The translations under genes were made by a program, and so were the position numbers. The notes below the pieces were generated by a model that saw only the letters and a list, made by a program, of their open reading frames with translations, ran no database searches and was not told the origin of the DNA. Shown piece after piece: positions 1 through 6,659 of a DNA stretch of 6,659 nt. How positions within the stretch are numbered: position 1 is the stretch's first letter; each line of letters begins with the position of its first letter. The stretch is from Deltaproteobacteria bacterium (GTDB lineage Bacteria; Desulfobacterota; Desulfobulbia; Desulfobulbales; BM004). The DNA is taken from assembly GCA_019312695.1 (NCBI GenBank), contig JAFDCT010000168.1, positions 1 to 6,659 of the forward strand, in the 5' to 3' direction.

Positions 1-73
1 AGTGTCAAGCAAAAAAGACCTATCACTTACCCACTGTTCCATGGGGTTTTTACTTTATATAAGGGGCACCGTT

Positions 74-132
74 AACTGTGAAGATCTGCTATATAAATCT
101 ACACTCAAGAACTATTCTCAAACTGTGAAGAT
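74..132. repeat. 12-base direct repeat pair
   Basis: AACTGTGAAGAT occurs at 74-85 and again exactly at 121-132, 47 bases apart and in the same orientation. The core AACTGT recurs at 296-301 and 307-312. Paired same-strand repeats near an attachment site could be integrase arm-type or regulator binding sites, but no function is shown by the sequence. Confidence 0.5.
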
Positions 133-150
133 GTACAAAGGATATATTAA

Positions 151-175
151 CCCTGCCATTTTGGTGGGGTTTTTT
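151..175 (+). terminator. Intrinsic terminator
   Basis: CCCTGCCA (151-158) pairs with TGGTGGGG (162-169), including two G-T pairs, around a 3-base loop. Six Ts follow at 170-175. It would end a + strand transcript arriving from the left, from a gene outside the window or from a small RNA starting within the first 150 bases. No gene for it can be named. Confidence 0.7.
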
Positions 176-291
176 ATTGCCCTGTAATCGGTTTCATTTA
201 GTTATTTCTACTAGCATTTCTTGATAATGATTGTTATGTTTTTTGGTTGCCTAAAAGGGCTTCGGGATTTATTGTTTTTTATGCTGGAAAA

Positions 292-313
292 TTGTAACTG
301 TTTTGTAACTGTT
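292..313. repeat. Perfect 11-base tandem duplication
   Basis: TTGTAACTGTT is present twice back to back (292-302 and 303-313) without mismatch. The 11-base period is close to one helical turn, so two protein monomers could bind the same face. It lies about 120 bases from the tRNA remnant, which would suit an integrase arm site or an operator; this is inference. Confidence 0.55.
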
Positions 314-326
314 AAGAGGCTCCGAG

Positions 327-378
327 TAACAACCAACAAATATCCGACAGATATTAAGGTGCTGGTTATCCCTTGTTA
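327..378. repeat. Nested inverted repeat
   Basis: Three complementary pairs are nested: TAACAA (327-332) with TTGTTA (373-378), ACCA (332-335, sharing one base with the outer arm) with TGGT (363-366), and AATATC (339-344) with GATATT (350-355) around the loop CGACA. They could form an irregular hairpin in RNA or a cruciform-type site in DNA. The arms are A+T-rich and short, so chance is a real alternative. Confidence 0.3.
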
Positions 379-390
379 TTAAAGAAAAAA

Positions 391-434
391 GCGGAAACCC
401 TCTGCTAGAGAGAGCTTCCGCCTTATTCGTTTTT
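391..434 (+). terminator. Strong intrinsic terminator, probably bidirectional
   Basis: Arms 391-403 and 409-421 pair at 11 of 13 positions (outer GCGGAA with TTCCGC) around the loop GCTAG. On the + strand a T-rich tract ending in five Ts follows (423-434). On the - strand the same hairpin is followed by the complement of AAAGAAAAAA (381-390), an even better T tract. It lies immediately left of the tRNA-Leu remnant, so it should stop element transcripts from running into tig. The operon must then be started to its right. Confidence 0.75.
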
Positions 435-435
435 C

Positions 436-493
436 GGACTCAGGATCCAGCGCACTAGCGTGCATGGGGGGTCAACTCCCCCCTCTCGCACCA
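436..493 (+). pseudogene. 3' half of tRNA-Leu(CAG); probable attachment-site scar
   Basis: The fragment matches a class II tRNA-Leu from within the anticodon stem onward: anticodon loop CTCAGGA (439-445) with anticodon CAG at 441-443, 3' anticodon stem TCCAG (446-450), a long variable arm with GCAC (452-455) pairing GTGC (460-463), T stem GGGGG/CCCCC, acceptor strand CTCTCGC (483-489), A, and an encoded CCA (491-493). The bases before 436 do not complete the anticodon stem, and no D arm or 5' acceptor GCGAGAG is present, so it cannot give a functional tRNA. The invariant T54 of the T loop is G (471), consistent with relaxed selection. Such 3' halves are the standard duplicated target left by tyrosine integrases, with the restored complete tRNA at the far end of the element. 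It could instead be a deletion remnant. Confidence 0.85.
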
Positions 494-499
494 CCTGAA

Positions 500-526
500 T
501 TGGTGTCTGCAATATATCTTTAATAT
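500..526 (+). promoter_or_regulatory. Weak candidate promoter for the tig operon
   Basis: TTGGTG (500-505) and TAATAT (521-526) resemble sigma-70 boxes, but the 15-base spacer is short. The stretch 494-586 is strongly A+T-rich, and a promoter is expected here because the terminator at 391-434 blocks readthrough from the left. The exact boxes are uncertain; GATAAT at 535-540 is another possible -10. No CIRCE-type inverted repeat was seen. Confidence 0.25.
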
Positions 527-586
527 TTATTACAGATAATAATCCTAAATAGTTAATTAATTTTATTGAGAAAAGGAAGGTACTTG

Positions 587-1957
587 ATGCAGGTTACTGT
601 GAATGAGGTTGGAGGTTTGACCAAAAAATTGAAAATCGTGCTTCCCAAGGAGGAAGTATCCAAAGAACTTGATGCCGGGTTCAGCAAGATAAAAAATGAA
701 GCCAGAATTAAGGGATTCAGGCGGGGAAAGGTGCCACGTCATATCCTTGAAAGAACCTATGGCCAGCAGGTACGAGCCGAGGTTGCCGAAAAGCTGGTTC
801 AGGCAACCTATTTTGATGCGGTAGAGAAGGAAAAGCTGGATGTAGTAGTACATCCTGAGATCAAAACTCCGGTCTTTGAAGAAGATGGCAGTTTTTCGTA
901 TGAAGCAGAAATTGATACCCGTCCGCAGTTTGAATTGCATGGCTATAAAGGAATAGAGATTGAAAAAGAAGAAGTTGCGGTTACTGAAGATGAGATTGAT
1001 TCAGAGATAGAAAAACTGCGCAAGGAAATGGCTCCGCTTCGCAATGTGGAAGACAGGCCAGTCCAGGAAAGCGATATAGCCATTGTTGATTTTGACGGCT
1101 ACCACGAAGGGAAGCAGATGCCACAGGTCCATGGGGAAAATGTAAATGTCGATGTCGGCACAGGACGGCACGGGGAGGAATTCGAAAACAAACTTATCGG
1201 CATGAAAAAATTGGAGGACTCATCATTTGAAGTCGATTTTTCAGCTGATGCGCCCAATCCTGTTTTAGCAGGCAAGAAAGTAGAGTTTAGAATCAAGGTA
1301 AATGATATAAAGGAACGGGTTCTTCCGGAGATTGACAATGAATTTGCTAAGGATGTCGGTGAAGAATTTAATTCACTTGATGCCCTGCGCAGCCATATAC
1401 GGGAAAAAAGACAGGCAGAAAAAGAAGAGGCTATGGAGAGCATCATCTCAGACAGTATCATGTCCAAGCTGATCGAGGCAAACCAGTTTGAAGTGCCCTC
1501 ACGCCTTGTGCAGCATGAGATTAATGAATACATTAAACAAACAGAGGATACCCTTAAACGCGGAGGCCTGTCTCTTGAAGCAGCCGGTATTAATCGGGCC
1601 GAAGCGGAAGAGCGCTACCGTGAAACAGCAATAAAAAGAGTACGGGGTGATTTTATCCTGAAAAAGATAGCAGAACTTGAAGATATTAAAGTACTGGATG
1701 AAGATTTAAATGACGGGTTTGCCAGGATTGCAAAACAGTACAATATGACTGTTCCTGAAGTTAAAGGATATTTTAAGAGCCGGGATGATATGCTGCCTTT
1801 TATCAACGAGCTTTTAAACGAAAAGATTCTGAAGTTTTTGCACGCAGAAGCAAATTTTGTCCCTGTAAGCGCTAGAGCCGAAAACAACGATACTTCCGAC
1901 ACCGAAACAGAAGAGGCTGAGGAAAAAACTGACAACACAGAAACATCAGGAGAATAG
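587..1957 (+). CDS. tig: Trigger factor (ribosome-associated chaperone, PPIase domain)
   Basis: Trigger factor docks at the ribosomal exit tunnel and shields emerging chains in the cytoplasm. The 456-residue product has the family's usual length. The N-terminal domain carries the ribosome-binding signature GFRRGKVP (residues 43-50). An FKBP-like insert spans about 162-243, and the helical C-terminal chaperone domain follows to about 425. An acidic, Thr/Glu-rich tail ends the protein. The ATG at 587 is preferred over an in-frame TTG at 566 because AAGGAAGG (573-580) sits 6 bases upstream and the protein then begins MQVTV, typical of the family. The FKBP loop usually reading IPGFE is GEEFE here, and the usual FPEDY-like stretch is FSADA, so prolyl isomerase activity may be reduced; that is inference. 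First gene of the operon, 2 bases from clpP. Confidence 0.97.
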   Translation: MQVTVNEVGGLTKKLKIVLPKEEVSKELDAGFSKIKNEARIKGFRRGKVPRHILERTYGQQVRAEVAEKLVQATYFDAVEKEKLDVVVHPEIKTPVFEEDGSFSYEAEIDTRPQFELHGYKGIEIEKEEVAVTEDEIDSEIEKLRKEMAPLRNVEDRPVQESDIAIVDFDGYHEGKQMPQVHGENVNVDVGTGRHGEEFENKLIGMKKLEDSSFEVDFSADAPNPVLAGKKVEFRIKVNDIKERVLPEIDNEFAKDVGEEFNSLDALRSHIREKRQAEKEEAMESIISDSIMSKLIEANQFEVPSRLVQHEINEYIKQTEDTLKRGGLSLEAAGINRAEAEERYRETAIKRVRGDFILKKIAELEDIKVLDEDLNDGFARIAKQYNMTVPEVKGYFKSRDDMLPFINELLNEKILKFLHAEANFVPVSARAENNDTSDTETEEAEEKTDNTETSGE

Positions 1958-1959
1958 GC

Positions 1960-2568
1960 ATGAACCTCATTCCCATGGTAGTTGAGCAGAGCCCTCGGGG
2001 TGAGAGGGCCTATGATATATATTCACGCCTGCTGAAAGAGCGCATCATTTTTCTGGGTACGCCGGTCACTGATGAGATTGCAAGCCTTATAATCGCCCAG
2101 ATGCTTTTTCTTGAGGCAGAGGATCCGGATAAGGATATCACTTTTTATGTCAATTCCCCGGGTGGCGTTGTTACGGCCGGTCTGGCCATATATGACACCA
2201 TGCGTTATGTGCGCTGTGATATTGCTACACTGTGCATGGGACAGGCTGCCAGCATGGGAGCGCTTTTGCTCGCTGCCGGCACCAAGGGCAAACGCTACGC
2301 CCTGCCAAATTCAAGGATTCTTATCCATCAGCCCATGGGGGGCTTCCAGGGCCAGGCTACCGATATTGATATCCACGCCCAGGAAATATTGCGTATGCGT
2401 AATGATCTTAATAAGATACTTGCATTGCATACCGGCCAAAATATTCGTAAGATCAAGAAAGATACCGAACGTGATTATTTTATGAATGCTGAAGAATCTA
2501 AAAAGTATGGTATAATAGATAAGGTTCTTGTAAAAAGGGCTAAGTCAGATGAGGAGAGCGAATCGTGA
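1960..2568 (+). CDS. clpP: ATP-dependent Clp protease proteolytic subunit
   Basis: ClpP forms a double-heptamer barrel that hydrolyses polypeptides threaded in by an AAA+ unfoldase, here very probably the adjacent ClpX. The 202-residue product is full length. The serine protease triad is visible as Ser98 (in ASMGA), His123 (in IHQPMGG) and Asp172 (in DTERD), the same numbering as Bacillus subtilis ClpP. The N terminus [10 protein letters not shown] is the form that needs little or no propeptide removal. The ATG at 1960 follows AGGAGA (1948-1953) by 6 bases. The gene starts 2 bases after the tig stop, and its TGA overlaps the clpX GTG by 4 bases, so translation of the two is probably coupled. 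Confidence 0.98.
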   Translation: MNLIPMVVEQSPRGERAYDIYSRLLKERIIFLGTPVTDEIASLIIAQMLFLEAEDPDKDITFYVNSPGGVVTAGLAIYDTMRYVRCDIATLCMGQAASMGALLLAAGTKGKRYALPNSRILIHQPMGGFQGQATDIDIHAQEILRMRNDLNKILALHTGQNIRKIKKDTERDYFMNAEESKKYGIIDKVLVKRAKSDEESES

Positions 2569-3833
2569 CAAAGAAGAACAATGATGGTGATACTACCTGT
2601 TATTGCTCCTTTTGCGGAAAAAGCCAGGAGGATGTTGCCAAGCTCATTGCCGGCCCGGCTGTATACATTTGTGATGAATGTATAGAACTGTGTAATGAGA
2701 TTGTCCTGGAAGGCATTACTCCTGATGAAAGCGGTACTCATGAAAAACAGGTTTTACTTAAGCCTATTGACATCAAGAAGCACCTTGATGACTATGTGAT
2801 TGGCCAGGAATATGCCAAGAGGGTCCTGGCTGTCGCAGTCCATAACCATTACAAGCGGATAGATGCCCTGAGCCGTGGTGAAGAAAACCAGGTAGAACTC
2901 CAGAAAAGCAATATTATTCTCATCGGTCCGACGGGCAGCGGCAAAACTTTGATGGCCCAGACTTTGGCCAAGATCCTCAATGTTCCCTTTACCATGGCCG
3001 ATGCCACAACACTGACAGAAGCAGGCTATGTTGGTGAGGACGTTGAGAATATCCTGGTCAGTCTCCTGCAGGCTGCGGACTATGATGTCAAAAGGGCAAG
3101 CCGCGGCATCATTTATATTGATGAGATTGACAAGATTGCCCGTAAAACAGACAGCCCTTCCATTACCAGGGATGTTTCGGGCGAAGGCGTTCAGCAGGCA
3201 TTACTCAAGATCATTGAAGGTACCATAGCGAGCGTACCTCCCAAGGGTGGTCGTAAACACCCCCAGCAGGAACTGGTAAAAATTGATACCAGCAATATAT
3301 TGTTTATTTGCGGCGGAGCATTTGTCGGGCTTGATAAAGTGATCAAAAGACGGACAGGTACCAAGTCCATGGGTTTCGGCGCCAAGGTTGTCAGTTCCGA
3401 GCATAAGAAGGATAGTGATTATCTGGCTCTGATTCAATCCGAAGACTTGCTGCATTTTGGGTTGATTCCAGAATTGATGGGCCGGCTGCCGGTTATAGCC
3501 ACCATGCAGGAACTTGATGAAGATGATCTTGTACGCATTCTGCGTGAACCCAAAAATGCCCTGACCAAACAGTATGAGAAACTCTTTGAGTTTGATAATA
3601 TACGGCTGCGTTTTACCGAGGGAGCCTTGCGGGCAATTGCCCGTGAAGCACTCAAGCGGCAGGCAGGTGCCCGTGGACTGCGCTCCGTCATGGAAAACGC
3701 TATGCTCGATGTAATGTATGAGCTGCCCTCAGAACCTACTGCCCGTGAATGTGTAATAAGCGAGCAGGTCATTGTAAGCGGGGACTACCCGGTAGTCCTT
3801 TTTGAAAATTCAGAAAAAAAGAAGAGCGCGTAA
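2565..3833 (+). CDS. clpX: ATP-dependent Clp protease ATP-binding subunit ClpX
   Basis: ClpX is the hexameric AAA+ unfoldase that recognises tagged substrates and translocates them into ClpP. The 422-residue protein has the N-terminal C4 zinc domain (Cys14, Cys17, Cys36, Cys39), Walker A GPTGSGKT (121-128), pore loop GYVG (154-157), Walker B with Asp186-Glu187, the RKH loop (230-232), arginine finger Arg307 (in MGRLP) and sensor 2 GARGLR (368-373). The ClpP-docking tripeptide, IGF in many ClpX proteins, is MGF (269-271), still hydrophobic. The start is GTG at 2565, 6 bases after GAGGAGAG (2551-2558) and overlapping the clpP stop. All key residues are present, so it should be active. A terminator-like hairpin lies within its last codons (3782-3803). 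Confidence 0.98.
   Translation: MTKKNNDGDTTCYCSFCGKSQEDVAKLIAGPAVYICDECIELCNEIVLEGITPDESGTHEKQVLLKPIDIKKHLDDYVIGQEYAKRVLAVAVHNHYKRIDALSRGEENQVELQKSNIILIGPTGSGKTLMAQTLAKILNVPFTMADATTLTEAGYVGEDVENILVSLLQAADYDVKRASRGIIYIDEIDKIARKTDSPSITRDVSGEGVQQALLKIIEGTIASVPPKGGRKHPQQELVKIDTSNILFICGGAFVGLDKVIKRRTGTKSMGFGAKVVSSEHKKDSDYLALIQSEDLLHFGLIPELMGRLPVIATMQELDEDDLVRILREPKNALTKQYEKLFEFDNIRLRFTEGALRAIAREALKRQAGARGLRSVMENAMLDVMYELPSEPTARECVISEQVIVSGDYPVVLFENSEKKKSA
3782..3803 (+). terminator. Terminator-like hairpin inside the clpX 3' end
   Basis: GGACTAC (3782-3788) and GTAGTCC (3792-3798) form a perfect 7-base-pair stem with loop CCG, extendable by a G-T pair, and five Ts follow at once (3799-3803). The structure ends 28 bases before the clpX stop codon and 46 bases before the likely lon ATG. 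It has the form of an intrinsic terminator, although ribosomes translating clpX would cover it. It could partly uncouple lon from clpX or stabilise the 3' end of a tig-clpP-clpX transcript. The role is inferred. Confidence 0.45.
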
Positions 3834-3849
3834 AGCGATAAATTTAGTT

Positions 3850-6255
3850 ATGAGTGATTTAGAAAACAAAATATATCCCTTAATGCCGCTGCGGGACATC
3901 GTTGTTTTTCCGTACATGGTGGCACCACTGGTTGTCGGACGCCAGAAGTCCATTAAGGCACTTGAAAGTGCCATGGCCAAGAAAACGGAGATCTTCCTGG
4001 TGACTCAGAAGGATGCCAATGAAGACGAGCCTCAGCCGGAAGCACTGCACAGTGTCGGGACCATTGCAGTTGTCATGCAATTACTGCGGCTGCCGGATGG
4101 CACCATAAAAGCACTGGTGGAAGGTAAGAAACGCGGCCGGATAGTTTCCTTTCATCCCCAATTAAATTTCCTGGCTGCCGAGATAGATGAGACACCTGAA
4201 ACAGACGATGACGGTCCGGAAATTATCGCCTATATGCGGGAGATTAGGACAGCCTTTGAAGAATACATCAAGACAAACAAAAAGGTGCCCAAGGAAGTAC
4301 TGAAATCCCTTGGAACAATTACCGATCCATCGCGTTTCGTTGATGTCGCAGTTTCTCATCTGCCCCTGCAGACTCAGGAAAAACAGGAGATCCTGACAGT
4401 TTTTTCAGTGATGGACCGCTTGCAGTCCACCCTTGAGTTTATCCAGCGTGAAATTGAGATAGCCAAGCTTGAGTACACAATCCGTTCCCGGGTGAAAAAG
4501 AAGATGGAGAAAACCCAGAAGGATTATTATCTCAATGAGCAGATGCGCGTTATTCAACAGGAAATGGGTGGCGGTGATGAAGACGGCACCGGGCTTGCCG
4601 AACTTGAAAAAGCCATCAGAGAAAAAAAACTGCCCAAGCATGTCTCGGCCAAGGTGACGCAGGAGTTTAAAAAGCTGAAATTCATGCAGCCAATGTCTGC
4701 TGAGGCCACCGTTGTCAGGAATTATATTGACACCATTCTCAGCCTGCCATGGTATGAAAAAACCGAGTCAAAAATTGATATAAATGAAGCCGAGGACATC
4801 CTTGAGGAAGACCATTACGGCTTGAAAAAACCCAAGGAAAGGATCATTGAATATCTTGCCGTCCAGGCCCAGGTTGAAAAGATAAAGGGGCCGATCCTAT
4901 GTCTGGTGGGGCCTCCGGGTGTCGGTAAAACATCTCTCTGTAAATCCATTGCCCGGGCGATGGACCGAAAATATATCCGTCTTTCTCTTGGTGGTGTCCG
5001 GGATGAAGCTGAAATAAGAGGGCACCGGCGTACTTATATAGGGGCGCTGCCGGGCAAGATCCTGCAGTCAATGCAAAAGGCCAAGGTTATAAATCCGCTT
5101 TTCTGCCTTGATGAGGTCGACAAAATGAGCATGGATTTTCGGGGTGACCCTGCATCTGCGCTTCTTGAAGTCCTGGATCCAGAACAGAATCATTCATTCA
5201 ATGACCATTACCTTGATCTTGATTATGACCTCTCTGATATATTCTTTGTAACAACGGCTAATAACCTCCATTCCATCCCTCCGCCTTTGCAGGACCGCAT
5301 GGAGATTATCAAGCTTGACGGCTACACTGAAGAGGATAAACTCAAAATCGCTCAGGGGTTTCTTGTTCCTAAACAGCTTGAGGCAAACGGTTTCAAAACC
5401 GAAGATATCATCTTCAACGAAAGGAGCATCCAGGAGATTATCAGAAGATACACCAGGGAGGCCGGCGTGCGAAACCTTGAACGCAATATTGCCTCTGTGT
5501 GCCGTAAGGTAGCCCGGGAAAGGTTAAAGAAAAAAGAGACTGAGAAAAAGTACAGGATTACCGCTAAAACCATTCACCGCTATCTGGGTATTCCCAGGTT
5601 CCGTTATGGTCTGGCAGAAGAAAAGGATGAAGTCGGCCTCTCAACCGGTCTTGCCTGGACAGAGGTTGGCGGCGAACTGCTGCAGATTGAAACTACCCTG
5701 ATGCCGGGCAAGGGTAAATTGACTATAACCGGTAAACTTGGCGATGTTATGCAGGAATCGGCCCAGGCAGCTCTAAGTTATGTGCGCTCCAGGGCCCTGC
5801 GTTTGGGATTGCTGCCTGATTTCTACCAGAAGCTTGATATTCATGTCCATGTTCCGGAAGGAGCTATTCCCAAGGATGGTCCCTCGGCAGGCATTACCAT
5901 TGCAACCTCAATGGTTTCAGCGCTTTTAAAAATCCCTGTCCGGCGTGATATCGCCATGACCGGGGAAATCACTCTGCGGGGCCGGGTACTGCCCATCGGC
6001 GGCTTAACGGAAAAACTGCTGGCAGCCCGCCGGGGTAATATGAAACATGTTCTGATACCCGAGGAAAATGAGCGCAACCTGAAAGAGGTGCCGGTAAGGG
6101 TGCGCAAGTTGCTGAAGATAGAACTGGTGGACCACATGGACGAAGTGCTGCAGAAAGCACTGGTAGTCAAGGAAGGCGCATCACTTTTCACCGAAGTGCC
6201 TATCGACTCTGTTAGTGCTGAAATAACTGCCTCTGTCCATAATGTACCCCATTGA
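3850..6255 (+). CDS. lon: ATP-dependent protease La (LonA)
   Basis: Lon is a cytoplasmic hexameric AAA+ protease that unfolds and degrades damaged and regulatory proteins within one polypeptide. From the ATG at 3850 the product is 801 residues, normal for LonA. The N-terminal substrate-binding domain opens with [16 protein letters not shown] and continues through a coiled-coil region to about residue 310. Walker A GPPGVGKT is at 354-361, Walker B CLDEVD at 419-424, and the catalytic dyad is Ser679 (in DGPSAG) and Lys722 (in GGLTEK), identical in position to Escherichia coli Lon. The gene begins 16 bases after the clpX stop. No Shine-Dalgarno sequence precedes this ATG (AAATTTAGTT). An in-frame TTG at 3802 would add 16 mostly basic residues and overlap clpX, but conservation begins after the ATG, so 3850 is preferred. 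Confidence 0.96.
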   Translation: MSDLENKIYPLMPLRDIVVFPYMVAPLVVGRQKSIKALESAMAKKTEIFLVTQKDANEDEPQPEALHSVGTIAVVMQLLRLPDGTIKALVEGKKRGRIVSFHPQLNFLAAEIDETPETDDDGPEIIAYMREIRTAFEEYIKTNKKVPKEVLKSLGTITDPSRFVDVAVSHLPLQTQEKQEILTVFSVMDRLQSTLEFIQREIEIAKLEYTIRSRVKKKMEKTQKDYYLNEQMRVIQQEMGGGDEDGTGLAELEKAIREKKLPKHVSAKVTQEFKKLKFMQPMSAEATVVRNYIDTILSLPWYEKTESKIDINEAEDILEEDHYGLKKPKERIIEYLAVQAQVEKIKGPILCLVGPPGVGKTSLCKSIARAMDRKYIRLSLGGVRDEAEIRGHRRTYIGALPGKILQSMQKAKVINPLFCLDEVDKMSMDFRGDPASALLEVLDPEQNHSFNDHYLDLDYDLSDIFFVTTANNLHSIPPPLQDRMEIIKLDGYTEEDKLKIAQGFLVPKQLEANGFKTEDIIFNERSIQEIIRRYTREAGVRNLERNIASVCRKVARERLKKKETEKKYRITAKTIHRYLGIPRFRYGLAEEKDEVGLSTGLAWTEVGGELLQIETTLMPGKGKLTITGKLGDVMQESAQAALSYVRSRALRLGLLPDFYQKLDIHVHVPEGAIPKDGPSAGITIATSMVSALLKIPVRRDIAMTGEITLRGRVLPIGGLTEKLLAARRGNMKHVLIPEENERNLKEVPVRVRKLLKIELVDHMDEVLQKALVVKEGASLFTEVPIDSVSAEITASVHNVPH

Positions 6256-6285
6256 AAAATAAGGGATTTCCATAATTTTTTGTCG

Positions 6286-6371
6286 GTCTCGTAACAAGCA
6301 CACGATGGCCAGGTATTGTATCTGTAATTAAATGTTATTTTTTAGGCCCTGGAGTGATCGCGAGACTTTTT
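6286..6371 (+). terminator. Candidate structured terminator of the operon
   Basis: Nested complementary pairs enclose about 80 bases: GTCTCG (6286-6291) with CGAGAC (6361-6366), CGAT (6303-6306) with ATCG (6357-6360), and CCAGG (6309-6313) with CCTGG (6348-6352). Five Ts follow at 6367-6371. The layout suits termination downstream of lon, but the inner loop is long and A+T-rich and the arms are separated by unpaired bases, so it is less convincing than a simple hairpin. Confidence 0.35.
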
Positions 6372-6389
6372 ATGATCGTATCTTTTTGC

Positions 6390-6419
6390 TTGACTTCATC
6401 GAGGTCTAACTGGTATTAA
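6390..6419 (+). promoter_or_regulatory. Sigma-70-type promoter of the tRNA genes
   Basis: TTGACT (6390-6395) and TATTAA (6414-6419) are separated by 18 bases, and TGG directly before the -10 box makes an extended -10. Transcription would start near 6426, about 12 bases before the mature tRNA-Val end, giving a short leader as is usual for tRNA operons. Confidence 0.7.
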
Positions 6420-6437
6420 AACGCTTCCATTCATGGA

Positions 6438-6513
6438 GGGCGGGTAGCTCAGTTGGGAGAGCATCGGCCTTACAAGCCGGGGGTCACAGGTTCAAGCCCT
6501 GTTCCGCCCACCA
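6438..6513 (+). tRNA. tRNA-Val(UAC)
   Basis: A complete 76-base cloverleaf is readable: acceptor GGGCGGG with TCCGCCC (last pair G-T), D stem GCTC/GAGC, anticodon stem TCGGC/GCCGG with loop CTTACAA and anticodon TAC at 6471-6473, variable loop GGGTC, T arm ACAGG-TTCAAGC-CCTGT, discriminator A and encoded CCA (6511-6513). It reads GUA directly and other valine codons by wobble. It lies 182 bases after lon and 85 bases before tRNA-Asp, probably in one transcript. Confidence 0.97.
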
Positions 6514-6523
6514 CCATAAAAAT

Positions 6524-6587
6524 GAAGATTGAACATTGAAGATTGAAGATTTAAAATAATTTTCGATATTCAATTTATCAAATCTTC
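6524..6587. repeat. 7-base tandem repeat with an inverted copy
   Basis: Four 7-base units run end to end from 6524 to 6551: GAAGATT, GAACATT, GAAGATT, GAAGATT, with one mismatch in the second. An inverted copy, AATCTTC, is at 6581-6587, so the last unit and this copy could form a hairpin between the two tRNA genes. TTCGATATTCAA (6562-6573) is also a near inverted match (10 of 12) to TTGAACATTGAA (6529-6540). It may be a processing structure, a small dispersed repeat, or slippage-derived spacer. Confidence 0.6.
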
Positions 6588-6598
6588 GATGATATTGC

Positions 6599-6659
6599 GG
6601 GGTCGTAGTTCAGTTTGGTTAGAACGCCGGCCTGTCACGCCGGAGGTCGCGAGTTCGAG
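6599..6659 (+). tRNA. tRNA-Asp(GUC), cut by the window end
   Basis: The first 61 bases of the tRNA are present: 5' acceptor strand GGGGTCG, TA, D arm, anticodon stem CCGGC/GCCGG with loop CTGTCAC and anticodon GTC at 6634-6636, variable loop AGGTC, and the 5' T stem GCGAG with TTCGAG of the T loop. The rest of the T arm and the acceptor 3' strand lie beyond the window, so integrity there cannot be judged. It reads the aspartate codons GAC and GAU. Confidence 0.93.

Larger units (their letters stand above)
1..435. other. Probable distal end of an integrated element, no convincing gene
   Basis: This stretch lies directly left of a truncated tRNA-Leu 3' half and is therefore inferred to be the end of an element that inserted into that tRNA gene. 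It is A+T-rich and carries terminators at 151-175 and 391-434, direct repeats at 74-85/121-132 and 292-302/303-313, and a nested inverted repeat at 327-378. No integrase or other element gene is visible, because the body of the element would lie to the left of the window. A GTG-initiated reading frame at 2-187 runs through the terminator and has no ribosome binding site or recognisable domain. The assignment rests on context only. Confidence 0.45.

Noticed and set aside
2..187. GTG-initiated reading frame of 61 codons
   Set aside because: It runs through the terminator hairpin and T run at 151-175, the start is at the window edge without a visible ribosome binding site, and the product has no recognisable features.
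391..493. A complete tRNA or the 3' end of tmRNA
   Set aside because: The 3' half fits tRNA-Leu(CAG) with a long variable arm and anticodon loop, not tmRNA, and no D arm or 5' acceptor strand precedes it; 391-434 is a terminator.
494..586. CIRCE-type heat-shock operator or sigma-32 promoter ahead of tig
   Set aside because: No TTAGCACTC/GAGTGCTAA-like inverted repeat and no CCCCAT-type -10 box could be found in the leader.
1099..1533. Long open frame on the - strand opposite tig
   Set aside because: It lies wholly inside tig, is rich in Ser, Phe and Leu as expected for the complement of a Glu/Lys-rich gene, and lacks its own signals. The same holds for 563-940 and 1615-1938.
3434..3772. Open frames on the - strand opposite clpX (also 3191-3385 and 3201-3455)
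   Set aside because: They are antisense shadows of a conserved gene with intact motifs, and show no recognisable domain or start signal.
3802..3849. Frameshift or fusion between clpX and lon
   Set aside because: clpX ends at a normal length and lon starts at a family-typical position; the overlapping open frame is only an upstream in-frame extension of lon.
5841..6191. Open frames on the - strand opposite the Lon protease domain (also 5969-6160)
   Set aside because: Both lie over the conserved catalytic region of lon, and their composition follows from the complement of lon codons.

Overview
The window is a bacterial chromosomal segment carrying the proteostasis operon tig-clpP-clpX-lon on the + strand (587-6255), followed by two tRNA genes, tRNA-Val(UAC) and a tRNA-Asp(GUC) cut by the window end. 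The gene order, the ATP-dependent bacterial LonA, the class II tRNA-Leu remnant and the moderate base composition suggest a Gram-negative proteobacterium-like organism, possibly Desulfobacterota (former Deltaproteobacteria). That placement is an inference from gene order and protein style and is only moderately secure.

Region by region. Positions 1-435 hold no convincing gene. They contain an intrinsic terminator (151-175), short direct repeats sharing AACTGT, a nested inverted repeat, and a strong, probably bidirectional terminator (391-434). Positions 436-493 are the 3' half of a tRNA-Leu with anticodon CAG, from the anticodon stem to an encoded CCA, with no 5' half. This is the usual scar left where a tyrosine-integrase element inserts into a tRNA gene, so 1-435 probably belongs to the distal end of an integrated element lying to the left. 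Positions 494-586 are the A+T-rich leader of tig.

The four operon genes are tightly packed: a 2-base gap between tig and clpP, a 4-base overlap between clpP and clpX, and a 16-base gap between clpX and lon. All four encoded proteins look intact. Trigger factor receives nascent chains at the ribosome; ClpX unfolds tagged or misfolded proteins and feeds them into the ClpP peptidase barrel; Lon is an independent AAA+ protease for damaged and regulatory proteins. Two details stand out: a perfect terminator-like hairpin followed by five Ts inside the 3' end of clpX, just before lon, and the lack of a Shine-Dalgarno sequence ahead of the likely lon start.

Positions 6256-6437 hold a set of nested inverted repeats ending in a T run (candidate lon terminator) and a good sigma-70-type promoter for the tRNAs. 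The 85 bases between the tRNA genes carry a 7-base tandem repeat. I see no previously undescribed multigene system here. The most interesting signal is the tRNA-Leu remnant, which marks a probable mobile element just outside the window.
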